From contig CAKQCV010000016.1 in NCBI GenBank assembly GCA_934217675.1, positions 1-48,095 on the forward strand: a DNA stretch of 48,095 bases. Reading direction: 5' to 3'. The notes beneath the pieces were generated by a model. The model saw only the letters and a list, made by a program, of their open reading frames with translations. It was not told where the DNA came from and made no database searches. Of this stretch, positions 41,229-48,095 are shown piece by piece. The stretch is from an uncultured Prevotella sp. Its GTDB lineage: Bacteria; Bacteroidota; Bacteroidia; Bacteroidales; Bacteroidaceae. The translations under genes were made by a program, and so were the position numbers. How positions within the stretch are numbered: the stretch's first letter is position 1; every line of letters starts with the position of its first letter.

Positions 41229-41258
41229 AAAAGGCGAACATTTGTGTGCTCGCCTTTT
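41229..41258. terminator. Bidirectional terminator between the flippase gene and lrgB
   Basis: AAAAGGCGA (41229-41237) pairs with TCGCCTTTT (41250-41258). Both sides end in A/T runs, which fits use from both convergent genes. Confidence 0.85.
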
Positions 41259-41268
41259 ACTGGTAGTG

Positions 41269-41973
41269 TTACAAAACTCCCATCATTCTTAAAATATAAG
41301 GTGTGAGGATTGCTGTAAATATCCCATTCAAAGTAAGCCCTAATGACGCATATGCACCATGTTCCATACCATGTTCCATTGCCGCAGAAGTTCCTACCGC
41401 ATGTGATGCAGTGCCCAAAGAAATACCTTGTGATGATGGCATTCCAATGTGTCCGTATTTTAATATTCTGAAACCTGTAACGGCACCGAATATACCAACA
41501 AACACAACAATGGTTGCTGTTAGGGATGGTATACCACCAACGCTTTTTGTTACTTCCATGGCAATCGGTGTCGTTACAGATTTTGCTGCCAATGAGAGAA
41601 TCACGGCTTTTGAAGCACCAGTGTATTGTGCTATTGCTACTACAGATACAATACCTACAAGGCACCCGACAAGTTGTGACATGAAAATTGGTATTATTTC
41701 GTGTTTTATTGAATGTAACTGTTTATACAGAGGAACTCCTAATGCCACAACCGCAGGTTTCAACCAAAAGTCTATTTTTGATCCACTAACCTTGTACGTT
41801 TCGTAATCTATATTAGCTATACTTAGAAAACATATCATGAATGCAATGCTTACGAGTATTGGGTTGAAAATTGGCAGTCTCAAAACTTTTCTGACAAGTT
41901 TCGAGATAAAATAAACACCAAATGTAAGTGTAAGCAAGAAGTAATCGTTACAAAGATATTGATGAATGTCCAT
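41269..41973 (-). CDS. lrgB: LrgB/CidB-family membrane protein
   Basis: The protein has 234 residues from the ATG at 41973; the frame extends upstream over lrgA but without support. About six hydrophobic helices are seen, with the family blocks ALGVPLYKQL, LSLAAKSVTTPIAMEV and GTASHAVGTSAA. LrgAB proteins were first described as antiholin-like; in some bacteria they act as pyruvate transporters. The start overlaps the lrgA stop by 1 nt (TAATG), so translation is coupled. It is the last gene of the minus-strand run from cobU. Confidence 0.9.
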   Translation of the reverse strand: MDIHQYLCNDYFLLTLTFGVYFISKLVRKVLRLPIFNPILVSIAFMICFLSIANIDYETYKVSGSKIDFWLKPAVVALGVPLYKQLHSIKHEIIPIFMSQLVGCLVGIVSVVAIAQYTGASKAVILSLAAKSVTTPIAMEVTKSVGGIPSLTATIVVFVGIFGAVTGFRILKYGHIGMPSSQGISLGTASHAVGTSAAMEHGMEHGAYASLGLTLNGIFTAILTPYILRMMGVL

Positions 41974-42332
41974 TATTTTTCTCTTTTTATGTGTTTGATA
42001 ATTTTTCTTGTTGCAATGTGTGTCCATCCTGTTACTACAAGAACAATTGTAGTACTTAGTGCTGTAGAAATTACAATAGGACCAATTTCTGCTTTGATTA
42101 TATCAAAATACAACATCAAGGCAACGCCTGGCGGAACAAAGAAAAATCCCATATTCTTTACCAGAAAATTGGATATCGTTTCAACCCATTCCAATTTTAT
42201 TATTCTCACTTTCAGTAAAAAAGTGAGTAGTAACATTCCTAAGATGCTTGACGGTATTGTTATTTCTGTTAGCCACACAATGAATTCTCCAATAGCCAAG
42301 CATCCGATAATAATTGCTAATTGTCTAAACAT
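41973..42332 (-). CDS. lrgA: LrgA/CidA-family membrane protein
   Basis: This 119-residue protein has four hydrophobic helices. The family block VWLTEITIPSSILGMLLLTF lies at about 19-38 and NMGFFFVPPGVALMLYF at about 60-76, both conserved in LrgA/CidA. It pairs with LrgB in the inner membrane. It lies 21 nt after the CobC-like gene, so it may be read from the cob transcript. A link between cobalamin assembly and LrgAB is not known to me. Confidence 0.9.
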   Translation of the reverse strand: MFRQLAIIIGCLAIGEFIVWLTEITIPSSILGMLLLTFLLKVRIIKLEWVETISNFLVKNMGFFFVPPGVALMLYFDIIKAEIGPIVISTALSTTIVLVVTGWTHIATRKIIKHIKREK

Positions 42333-42353
42333 TTTGTTATCCTGTAATTTTTA

Positions 42354-42881
42354 TTATATTTCAATTTCCTCAATGCCACCATAATCTACGGCATGTTCAA
42401 AACATCCTTCTTCAGGAAATAGCTTCCCATATATTCCAGCACATAGCAGAATACCGCAATGTGCGAATATTGCAACATGCTTATAGCCTTTCGTTTTTAG
42501 TTCGTCAAGAAAAGATGCCAATCTCTTGTATACCATAGGGTAACTTTCTCCATTTGTTGTAGCAACATGCATATAGTCGTCATACCATTTTTGCAGGTTG
42601 TCATCTTTTATATCATCATAGCGTTTCATTTCCCAATCTCCCATATTCATTTCCAACAAGCGGTCATCAGTGGTATAATCGCTATATCCACAATATTCAG
42701 CAAGTAGACGGGCTCTTTTTAGAGGAGACGAGAATACTTTGTCAAATTTTTTATGTTGCAGCTTCTGCTTGGTCCTTTCCGCTTCTTCTTTAAATGTTTT
42801 GCTTACAGGGACATCCGTTTGTCCATAACATACCCCCTTGGGTACGTCAACGCTTGTATGTCTAATAAGTGTTACTTTCAT
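42354..42881 (-). CDS. cobC: Histidine phosphatase, alpha-ribazole phosphatase-like (CobC)
   Basis: This 175-residue phosphoglycerate-mutase-fold protein has the catalytic LIRHTSVDV (His8 as nucleophile; the more usual RHG is RHT here) and KVFSSPLKRARLLAE. The conserved acid comes in LLEMNMGDWEMKRY, and the second His in IFAHCGILL. The CobC role, removing phosphate from alpha-ribazole-5'-phosphate (or adenosylcobalamin phosphate), is inferred from its place 8 nt after cobS. RHT is usual for CobC proteins, which supports the call. Confidence 0.88.
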   Translation of the reverse strand: MKVTLIRHTSVDVPKGVCYGQTDVPVSKTFKEEAERTKQKLQHKKFDKVFSSPLKRARLLAEYCGYSDYTTDDRLLEMNMGDWEMKRYDDIKDDNLQKWYDDYMHVATTNGESYPMVYKRLASFLDELKTKGYKHVAIFAHCGILLCAGIYGKLFPEEGCFEHAVDYGGIEEIEI

Positions 42882-42889
42882 CGACCTTT

Positions 42890-43744
42890 TTATTGTTTGT
42901 AAAATAAATTATATATAATTTGGTTTGTATCACTATCTGTGCACCTTTGTAGTGCATACCATAAAAGCATAACTGTTATATATACAGACAATTCTATTAT
43001 AAGAAACAGAGCTCCGCAGCAATCGCCAGTATATCCTTTTAACCTTTTCCATATCAAAAGATACATAAAGTACATCACTATACATGGAACAAATACTACG
43101 AAATACCAGTCAATAATTCCTTTTGTATAATAAAAGAACAGTGCTAATGGTAGCATCCCTTGTATTGTTAGACTTATTCCTGCCTGCGTGTTGAATTTCC
43201 TATATATATTTTTTGCTTTAGATTCTTCTTCAGTTCTAGCATAAGGCATCATCTCTATAATTTGGGCTGCAATCATTTTAGCATAAGGATCTGCTGCAAA
43301 TACTGTAATGGCAGCAAGTGGAACTGGAAGTGATGTCAACGTGAAAAATAATATAAGTATATAAAATAAAATCCCAACAACACCATAAGTCCCAATTCTT
43401 GAGTCTTTCATTATGTCGAGAATCCGTTGTCTGTCAGAACCTCCACCTCCGAATCCGTCAATAAAATCTGTCAATCCATCTTCGTGTAAGCCACCAGTAA
43501 TGATAATACGTGATAGAATAGCAAAGAGCACGGCAATAGTATGTGGCATCACCATAGAGCCCAAATATATTATTGCTGCCATAATTCCTCCTGTCAGCCA
43601 TCCAATGATAGGCCAATATTCAACAACAGCCTTGTAGGAATTTTTTGGTGGTTGGTATATGCGCCAAAATGGCAAACGTGTGAAGAATATCAAGGCTGCC
43701 CAAATATTTTGCCACCATTTAGAAGTATTTAGTGATATTTGCAT
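42890..43744 (-). CDS. cobS: Adenosylcobinamide-GDP ribazoletransferase (cobalamin synthase)
   Basis: CobS joins adenosylcobinamide-GDP to alpha-ribazole(-phosphate) at the inner membrane. The 284-residue polytopic protein has the family's Gly/Asp-rich block: GGLHEDGLTDFIDGFGGGGS at about 83-102 and ILDIMKDSRIGTYG at about 106-119. Five or more hydrophobic helices follow. The start is the ATG at 43744; it overlaps cobT by 26 nt. A TTG two codons earlier is unlikely. It completes the cobUTS set. Confidence 0.92.
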   Translation of the reverse strand: MQISLNTSKWWQNIWAALIFFTRLPFWRIYQPPKNSYKAVVEYWPIIGWLTGGIMAAIIYLGSMVMPHTIAVLFAILSRIIITGGLHEDGLTDFIDGFGGGGSDRQRILDIMKDSRIGTYGVVGILFYILILFFTLTSLPVPLAAITVFAADPYAKMIAAQIIEMMPYARTEEESKAKNIYRKFNTQAGISLTIQGMLPLALFFYYTKGIIDWYFVVFVPCIVMYFMYLLIWKRLKGYTGDCCGALFLIIELSVYITVMLLWYALQRCTDSDTNQIIYNLFYKQ

Positions 43745-44765
43745 TTTCAAAGTTGTTCATTTCGTTAATCATTCTTACACTACTCTCTATTATAGGATAG
43801 GCGCAAAGAGCTCCCGTGCCTTCTCCAAGTCTCAGTCCTAAGTTTATTAGGGCTTTTGCTTTCATCAATGATAGCATCTTTGCATGTGCTTGCTCATCAC
43901 CACAATGACAAAAAATGGCATAGTCTAAAACTTCAGGATGAAGCTTACTTGCTGCGTACATACAAGCACTCATTATAAATCCGTCAACCATTATTATCAT
44001 TTTCCTTTCTGCTGCATGCAACATTGCGCCAATGGCTCCAACCATTTCAAAGCCGCCAAAATACCTGATAATGCTAACAATATCGTCTGTATCGAATCTT
44101 TCTTTAAATCTTGCAACAGATTTATATAATACATTATATTTATGGTTAAGCTGTTCACCTTCAACCCCAGATCCTGCTCCAACACATTCTTTTAATGGCA
44201 CTCCACCGAACAAATGTAACCAAACGCTTGAAGGTGATGTATTTGCAATGCCCATTTCTCCTATGCAAATAATGTTACAGCCTTCATTGGCACTTTCTTC
44301 AACCAGCTGTGCTCCGTATGCTAAGGCCTTTTCCATTTCTTCTTTGCTCATGGCTGCTTCTGTAAGAAAATCTTTTGTTCCATGAGCTATTTTCATGTTT
44401 CGTATATCTTTATATGGGGATAAATCGTAATCTACTCCCATATCAACAATCTTTAGATTAAACCCATGTTGGCGGCAAAACATGTTTACGCCTCCACCTC
44501 CATGTGCAAAATTAATCATCTGTTGCCATGTAACTTCTCTTGGTGATAAACTCACGCCTTCCTTTTCTATGCCATGGTCTCCTCCCAACAGCAAATGTGT
44601 AGGTTTTTTTAATGAAGGGGTTAATGTTTGCTGAATAAGACATATTTTTAGTGCCAACTTTTCAAGCATTCCAAGAGAACCTTTTGGCTTGTTAAGATTG
44701 TCTATCTTATTTTGTATACTATTCGTAATCTTTGAATTTGGGCTTTCTATATTATAATGTGCCAT
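43719..44765 (-). CDS. cobT: Nicotinate-nucleotide-dimethylbenzimidazole phosphoribosyltransferase
   Basis: CobT makes alpha-ribazole-phosphate from dimethylbenzimidazole (or another base) and nicotinate mononucleotide. The 348-residue protein has NKPKGSLGMLEKLALKI at about 25-41, LLLGGDHGIEKEGVS, and GEMGIANTSPSS. The catalytic-Glu block LGLRLGEGTGA lies near the C-terminus. The length fits. It lies 16 nt after cobU and overlaps cobS. Which lower-ligand base is used cannot be told from this enzyme alone. Confidence 0.94.
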   Translation of the reverse strand: MAHYNIESPNSKITNSIQNKIDNLNKPKGSLGMLEKLALKICLIQQTLTPSLKKPTHLLLGGDHGIEKEGVSLSPREVTWQQMINFAHGGGGVNMFCRQHGFNLKIVDMGVDYDLSPYKDIRNMKIAHGTKDFLTEAAMSKEEMEKALAYGAQLVEESANEGCNIICIGEMGIANTSPSSVWLHLFGGVPLKECVGAGSGVEGEQLNHKYNVLYKSVARFKERFDTDDIVSIIRYFGGFEMVGAIGAMLHAAERKMIIMVDGFIMSACMYAASKLHPEVLDYAIFCHCGDEQAHAKMLSLMKAKALINLGLRLGEGTGALCAYPIIESSVRMINEMNNFENANITKYF

Positions 44766-44781
44766 GATGATTCTTTTTGTT

Positions 44782-45309
44782 TTATTTTATTTGTACAGAT
44801 ATTCCACTTACAATGAAATACACTTCGTCTGCCACCGATGCTACATATTGGTTCATCCATCCGAGTAAATCTGTGAAGTGTCTCTGCACAACATTGTCAC
44901 TAACTCCACCACAGCCTATTTCATTAGTGACAAAAATAAACGTGGCGTCTTGGTTGGTGAATTTGTCAAATTCATTTTTCAGGTCTTCAAATATTTTTGT
45001 TATACCGCCATCACTTTCTTTCCCGGTCGAAACATCGAAATAGAAGTTTGTGCACCATAATGTTATACAGTCAATAAGCGCTACTCTATTGTCTATATGT
45101 ATGTTTCCTAACAATTTTTCTTCTTCAATGTTTTGCCATTGATTGCCACGGCGTTTCTTGTGCAGATTCACTCTATCCCTGAATTCTTCATCCCAAATAT
45201 GTGCGGTAGCAATATATACGGGATTTGCAGAAAGCTTTAGTGCCATCTTTTCTGCAAATACGCTTTTTCCTGAACGTTGACCGCCGGTTATGAGTATAAT
45301 TTTTTTCAT
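44782..45309 (-). CDS. cobU: Adenosylcobinamide kinase / guanylyltransferase
   Basis: CobU phosphorylates adenosylcobinamide and then transfers GMP to it. The 175-residue protein has the P-loop GGQRSGKS (9-16) and YIATAHIWDEEFRDRVNLHKKRRG, split here as YIATAHIWDEEF and RVNLHKKRRG. The His in the latter is the likely guanylated residue. VALIDCITLWCTN and IFVTNEIGCGGV also match. It is the first gene of the minus-strand run. No cobalamin riboswitch box was recognised upstream. A TAATTTTG -7-like box at 45322-45315 lacks a well-spaced partner. Confidence 0.94.
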   Translation of the reverse strand: MKKIILITGGQRSGKSVFAEKMALKLSANPVYIATAHIWDEEFRDRVNLHKKRRGNQWQNIEEEKLLGNIHIDNRVALIDCITLWCTNFYFDVSTGKESDGGITKIFEDLKNEFDKFTNQDATFIFVTNEIGCGGVSDNVVQRHFTDLLGWMNQYVASVADEVYFIVSGISVQIK

Positions 45310-45455
45310 TGGTGCAAAATTAGTAAAAACAAATTAAAATAGTTACTATGTTGCATAAATCATTTAGGTATAATATAAAAAAATATGTAAGAGGCCTTTT
45401 TTGTATTTGTTTTAGTATCGTATTTCTATTATGGCATGTATTTTGTAATCAAAAA

Positions 45456-45487
45456 TTTGGATGTGTGGAGAAAAATATATTACTTTG
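45456..45487 (+). promoter_or_regulatory. Promoter of the OmpA-family porin gene
   Basis: TTTG at 45456-45459, 20 nt, then TTACTTTG at 45480-45487 (one mismatch to TAnnTTTG), 65 nt before the ATG. Confidence 0.5.
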
Positions 45488-45552
45488 CACTTCGATTCAG
45501 GAAATATATATATAGATAAAGTCAAATAATTGATTAAAAATAAAAAGAAAAG

Positions 45553-46800
45553 ATGAGAAAAATTTTTACTTTATGTACAGCTGCCGCTTTGGCAGCATCA
45601 GCAACAGCACAGACTGTTTCTGAAAGTAAGACTTTTGACAATTGGTACATTGGCGTAAACGGTGGTTTAGCAACAGGTATTCATCCTTCACAATTAGGTT
45701 GTAATGGCTCCTGGGCTAAGGATATTGCTCCTAATGCAGGTATTCGTATTGGTCGTTATTTCACTCCTGTATTTGGACTTGCTGTTGAGAGCAATGTTTA
45801 TTTTAGTGATCTACATCATGGTAAATCATTTTCTACACATGGTCGTTCTATGAACAATTTGTTCGGATGTGACGGTCATACCCTTGTTAATTCAATGAAC
45901 ACATCTCTAATCGCAACTGTAAACTTCAGCAATTGGTTCGGTGGCTACAATGGCACTCCACGCACTTTTGAAGTTAGCGGTGTTTATGGTCTTGGTTGGG
46001 GACACGTGTTTGGTAGTATGAAAACCTACGAAGACGGAACAAACTTCCGTTACTATGCTAATAATTGGAACAACACCGACAAAGTTGATTTCTTGACTTC
46101 AAAGGCTGGTGTGGACTTCGCTTTCAATCTTGGCAAGCAGAAAGCATGGCAAGTATATGTTGAGCCATCTGTTATTTGGAATCTTGAGGGGGCCAAGAAA
46201 GGTGTGCGCTACGATGCAAATTATGCAGACTTCCAACTTAATGCAGGAGTTGTATATAAATTCAAGAATTCAAACGGTACACATAATTTCGCAATCTACA
46301 CAGGTCGCGACCAGGCTGAAATTGATGGTCTGAACGCTAAAATCAATGATTTGCGTAATGATTTGAACGGTAAGGACTCTGAAATCGCAGCTAAGAATCG
46401 TCAGATTTCTGACCTTCAGAATGCTCTCAACGAGTGCAATAACAAACCAAAATATGAGAAACCTGCTACTGCAACAAATCTCCAGCCAACAGTAATCTTC
46501 CGTCAGGGAAAATCTGTTGTAGACCCAGCTCAGTATGCAAGCATCGAGCTTATTGCACAATATATGAAGAATCATAAGGATGCAAAGGTTGAAATCAAGG
46601 GTTATGCTTCTCCTGAGGGTAATGCAGAACTTAATCAGAAGCTTTCTCAGGCTCGTGCTGAGGCTGTGAAGAGTATTCTTGTTAAGAAGTATAAAATCTC
46701 TGCAGATCGTTTGACTGCTACAGGTATGGGTGCAACCGATAAGCTGTTCGAGCAAGTTGAGTTCAACCGCGTAGCAACTTTCAACGATAATGCAAAATAA
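45553..46800 (+). CDS. OmpA-family outer-membrane protein
   Basis: This 415-residue protein has a signal peptide (FTLCTAAALAASATAQ) and an N-terminal eight-strand-like barrel (about 25-250; NWYIGVNGGLATG, GIRIGRYFTPVFGLAVESNV). A short coiled coil with periodic Leu/Ile follows (about 252-298). The OmpA-C peptidoglycan-binding domain covers about 310-405 (IFRQGKSVVDPAQYASIELI, VEIKGYASPEGNAELNQKLS, LSQARAEAVKSIL). Such proteins anchor the outer membrane to the wall and are among the most abundant in Bacteroidota. It is flanked by a promoter and a terminator, so it is likely monocistronic and highly expressed. Confidence 0.93.
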   Translation: MRKIFTLCTAAALAASATAQTVSESKTFDNWYIGVNGGLATGIHPSQLGCNGSWAKDIAPNAGIRIGRYFTPVFGLAVESNVYFSDLHHGKSFSTHGRSMNNLFGCDGHTLVNSMNTSLIATVNFSNWFGGYNGTPRTFEVSGVYGLGWGHVFGSMKTYEDGTNFRYYANNWNNTDKVDFLTSKAGVDFAFNLGKQKAWQVYVEPSVIWNLEGAKKGVRYDANYADFQLNAGVVYKFKNSNGTHNFAIYTGRDQAEIDGLNAKINDLRNDLNGKDSEIAAKNRQISDLQNALNECNNKPKYEKPATATNLQPTVIFRQGKSVVDPAQYASIELIAQYMKNHKDAKVEIKGYASPEGNAELNQKLSQARAEAVKSILVKKYKISADRLTATGMGATDKLFEQVEFNRVATFNDNAK

Positions 46801-46837
46801 TTAGAGATGCATAAATTGCTCTTCTAATATAAATTAT

Positions 46838-46869
46838 ATCCCCGCCATAAAAAATGGTGGGGATTTTTG
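46838..46869 (+). terminator. Terminator of the OmpA-family gene
   Basis: ATCCCCGCCAT (46838-46848) pairs with ATGGTGGGGAT (46854-46864), 11 bp with one G-U pair, followed by TTTT. Confidence 0.9.
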
Positions 46870-46932
46870 CTATATTATTATATGTATATGTATTATGATT
46901 ACTTATAAGGCAGAAAAAAATAAAAGAATAAT

Positions 46933-46963
46933 TTTGCAAGTTAAATTAAAAGTAGTAACTTTG
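46933..46963 (+). promoter_or_regulatory. Promoter of infC-rpmI-rplT
   Basis: TTTG at 46933-46936, 19 nt, then TAACTTTG at 46956-46963. The infC ATG is 26 nt downstream. Confidence 0.75.
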
Positions 46964-46988
46964 CAGCCGCTTAACATAAAATAGTCGA

Positions 46989-47681
46989 ATGAAGAATGAC
47001 AAAATGAAAAATCAGTACCGCGTGAACGAGCAGATTCGCGTTCGGGAAGTGCGAGTTGTTGGAGATGATGGTTCAACTGTAATGTCTACACGTCAGGCTC
47101 TTGATATAGCAAGAGACAAAGGTGTTGATTTGGTGGAAATTTCACCTAATGCCCAACCGCCAGTATGTCGTATCATAGACTATAGCAAGTTCCTTTATCA
47201 ACAGAAAAAACGTGCAAAGGAACTGAAGGCTAAACAGGTTAGGCAAGAGGTTAAAGAAATACGCTTCGGACCTCAGACCGATGATCATGATTACAACTTC
47301 AAGTTGAAACATGCCAAGGAATTCTTGGAAGAAGGTAATAAAGTGCGTGCTTTCGTATTTTTCCGAGGACGTTCAATCCTGTTCAAGGAACAAGGTGAGG
47401 TTCTATTGCTTCGCTTTGCCAATGATCTTGAAGAATATGGAAAGGTTGAACAAATGCCTGCTCTCGAAGGTAAAAAGATGTTCTTGTATCTTTCTCCTAA
47501 AAAGGCTGGCGTTGCAAAGAAAAGTCAGCAAAAGATGGATCGTGAGCGTCGTGAGGCAGAGGCAAAAGCCGAGAGCAAAGCTGCTGCAGAATCTGAAAAA
47601 AATGAAGCTTCGGCAAATGGTGGCTTGTTCGCAAATGCTAAAAATGGTGCTGATGCTTTGAAGAAGCTCCAAAAGGATTAA
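46989..47681 (+). CDS. infC: Translation initiation factor IF-3
   Basis: IF-3 binds the 30S subunit and checks start-codon and initiator tRNA choice. The 230-residue protein has the N domain (about 8-80; [39 protein letters not shown]) and the C domain (about 85-175; [33 protein letters not shown]). A Lys/Glu/Ala-rich tail of about 50 residues extends past the usual end. The start is a normal ATG, unlike the AUU of E. coli. It is the first gene of the infC-rpmI-rplT operon. Confidence 0.96.
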   Translation: MKNDKMKNQYRVNEQIRVREVRVVGDDGSTVMSTRQALDIARDKGVDLVEISPNAQPPVCRIIDYSKFLYQQKKRAKELKAKQVRQEVKEIRFGPQTDDHDYNFKLKHAKEFLEEGNKVRAFVFFRGRSILFKEQGEVLLLRFANDLEEYGKVEQMPALEGKKMFLYLSPKKAGVAKKSQQKMDRERREAEAKAESKAAAESEKNEASANGGLFANAKNGADALKKLQKD

Positions 47682-47696
47682 CTGAAATAAAATAAT

Positions 47697-47729
47697 GGTG
47701 CGTAACGTCGTGGTATATACGTTGCCACC
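47697..47729 (+). promoter_or_regulatory. Candidate regulatory hairpin between infC and rpmI
   Basis: GGTG-C-GTAACGT (47697-47708) pairs with ACGTTGCCACC (47719-47729): 11 bp with one bulged C, one G-U pair and a 10-nt loop. No T run follows, so it is not a terminator. Its place, 33 nt before the rpmI ATG, matches where L20-mediated control acts in other bacteria. Confidence 0.4.
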
Positions 47730-47761
47730 ACATAATAAATAACTAATTAAAACATAAAAAA

Positions 47762-47959
47762 ATGCCAAAAGTAAAGACAAATTCCGGTGCAAAGAAGAGA
47801 TTTCGTTTCACTGGTACAGGTAAGATTAAGAGACATCACGCTTACCACAGTCATATCCTGACTAAGAAGACAAAGAAACAGAAACGTAATTTGGTTCATA
47901 CTGCAATTGTTGACGGTAGCAACATGAAGCAGGTTCGTGATTTGCTGTGTCTCCGTTAA
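47762..47959 (+). CDS. rpmI: 50S ribosomal protein L35
   Basis: This 65-residue basic protein reads [20 protein letters not shown] and continues with [20 protein letters not shown], the L35 signature. L35 is part of the large ribosomal subunit. It lies between infC and rplT in the standard gene order. The length is normal. Confidence 0.97.
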   Translation: MPKVKTNSGAKKRFRFTGTGKIKRHHAYHSHILTKKTKKQKRNLVHTAIVDGSNMKQVRDLLCLR

Positions 47960-47994
47960 TCCCTATTGTCTAACATTTAAAGTAAGAAGAAATT

Positions 47995-48095
47995 ATGCCA
48001 AGATCAGTAAATCATGTTGCTTCAAGAGCAAAGAGAAAAAGAATTTTAAAGCTTACACGTGGTTACTATGGAGCGCGTAAGAATGTTTGGACCGT
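47995..48095 (+). CDS. rplT: 50S ribosomal protein L20 (5' part only)
   Basis: The frame reads [20 protein letters not shown] and then [13 protein letters not shown] before the window ends. This is the conserved N-terminal arm of L20, which binds 23S rRNA early in assembly and in several bacteria represses its own operon. It starts 35 nt after rpmI. The remaining two thirds lie outside the window. Confidence 0.97.
   Translation, partial: MPRSVNHVASRAKRKRILKLTRGYYGARKNVWT

Noticed and set aside
45310..45552. Cobalamin riboswitch upstream of cobU
   Set aside because: I looked for the conserved B12-box and paired elements on the minus strand and did not find them; the leader also looks too short.
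1..48095. CRISPR arrays, insertion sequences, rRNA operons
   Set aside because: No regularly spaced repeats, transposase motifs or rRNA segments were seen on either strand.

Overview
The window is chromosomal DNA from a Bacteroidota bacterium, most likely a Prevotella-like member of the Bacteroidales. Three things support this. Promoters repeatedly match the Bacteroidota pattern (TTTG or TTG, 19-21 nt, then TAnnTTTG). The gene families are typical of the phylum: DUF3078, DUF1573, a TonB-dependent receptor with a carboxypeptidase-like N-terminal domain, T9SS-type C-terminal sorting domains, and a korDABC ferredoxin oxidoreductase. The DNA is AT-rich and shows little Shine-Dalgarno use. Most of the window is ordinary core genome. 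I see no insertion sequence, prophage, CRISPR array or defence island.

Layout. 1-4.4 kb: 5' end of ruvX and a SPOR lipoprotein (minus strand), then a YtxH/holin-like/small-protein trio, a flavodoxin-fold reductase, an exported protein and manA. 4.4-4.9 kb: a gene-free stretch full of inverted repeats, possibly a structured RNA. 4.9-10.2 kb: ffh, folD, a small TPR protein and a four-subunit 2-oxoacid:ferredoxin oxidoreductase. 10.2-11.3 kb: two strong terminators, an orphan promoter and a short J-domain gene. 11.4-19.8 kb: a more accessory block with two exported proteins, a URO-D-fold protein, a TPR histidine kinase with its LuxR-type regulator, an orphan HTH protein and a large YD-repeat-like secreted protein. 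20 kb: tRNA-Arg(ACG) and a TonB-dependent receptor. 22.8-28.5 kb: leucine operon leuA-leuC-leuD-leuB plus a TPR gene, preceded by a leucine-rich leader peptide and an attenuator. 28.5-35.8 kb: DUF3078 and DUF1573 proteins, an OmpA-like lipoprotein, mtgA, a PcrA/UvrD helicase and a membrane-anchored beta-lactamase-fold hydrolase. 35.8-36.4 kb: a gene-free stretch with a very long GC-rich hairpin. 36.4-41.2 kb: rlmD, a HAD phosphatase, a glycosyltransferase and a flippase. 41.2-45.3 kb: minus-strand run cobU-cobT-cobS-cobC-lrgA-lrgB. 45.5-48.1 kb: an OmpA-family porin, then infC-rpmI-rplT (rplT cut by the window end).

How the genes fit together. leuACDB encodes the leucine branch from 2-ketoisovalerate, and its leader carries all the parts of a classical ribosome-stalling attenuator. 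The cob genes encode nucleotide-loop assembly, the late steps of cobalamin synthesis or salvage. korDABC links 2-oxoacid oxidation to ferredoxin. The 11-20 kb block pairs a two-component system with several exported proteins, which suggests an envelope or surface function that I cannot name.

The most notable observations are the leu attenuator (not usually annotated), the structured region before ffh, the 36-nt-arm hairpin at 35.9-36.0 kb, a candidate small RNA at 10.4-10.5 kb, and the hairpin between infC and rpmI. I found no clear evidence of a wholly new multi-gene system.
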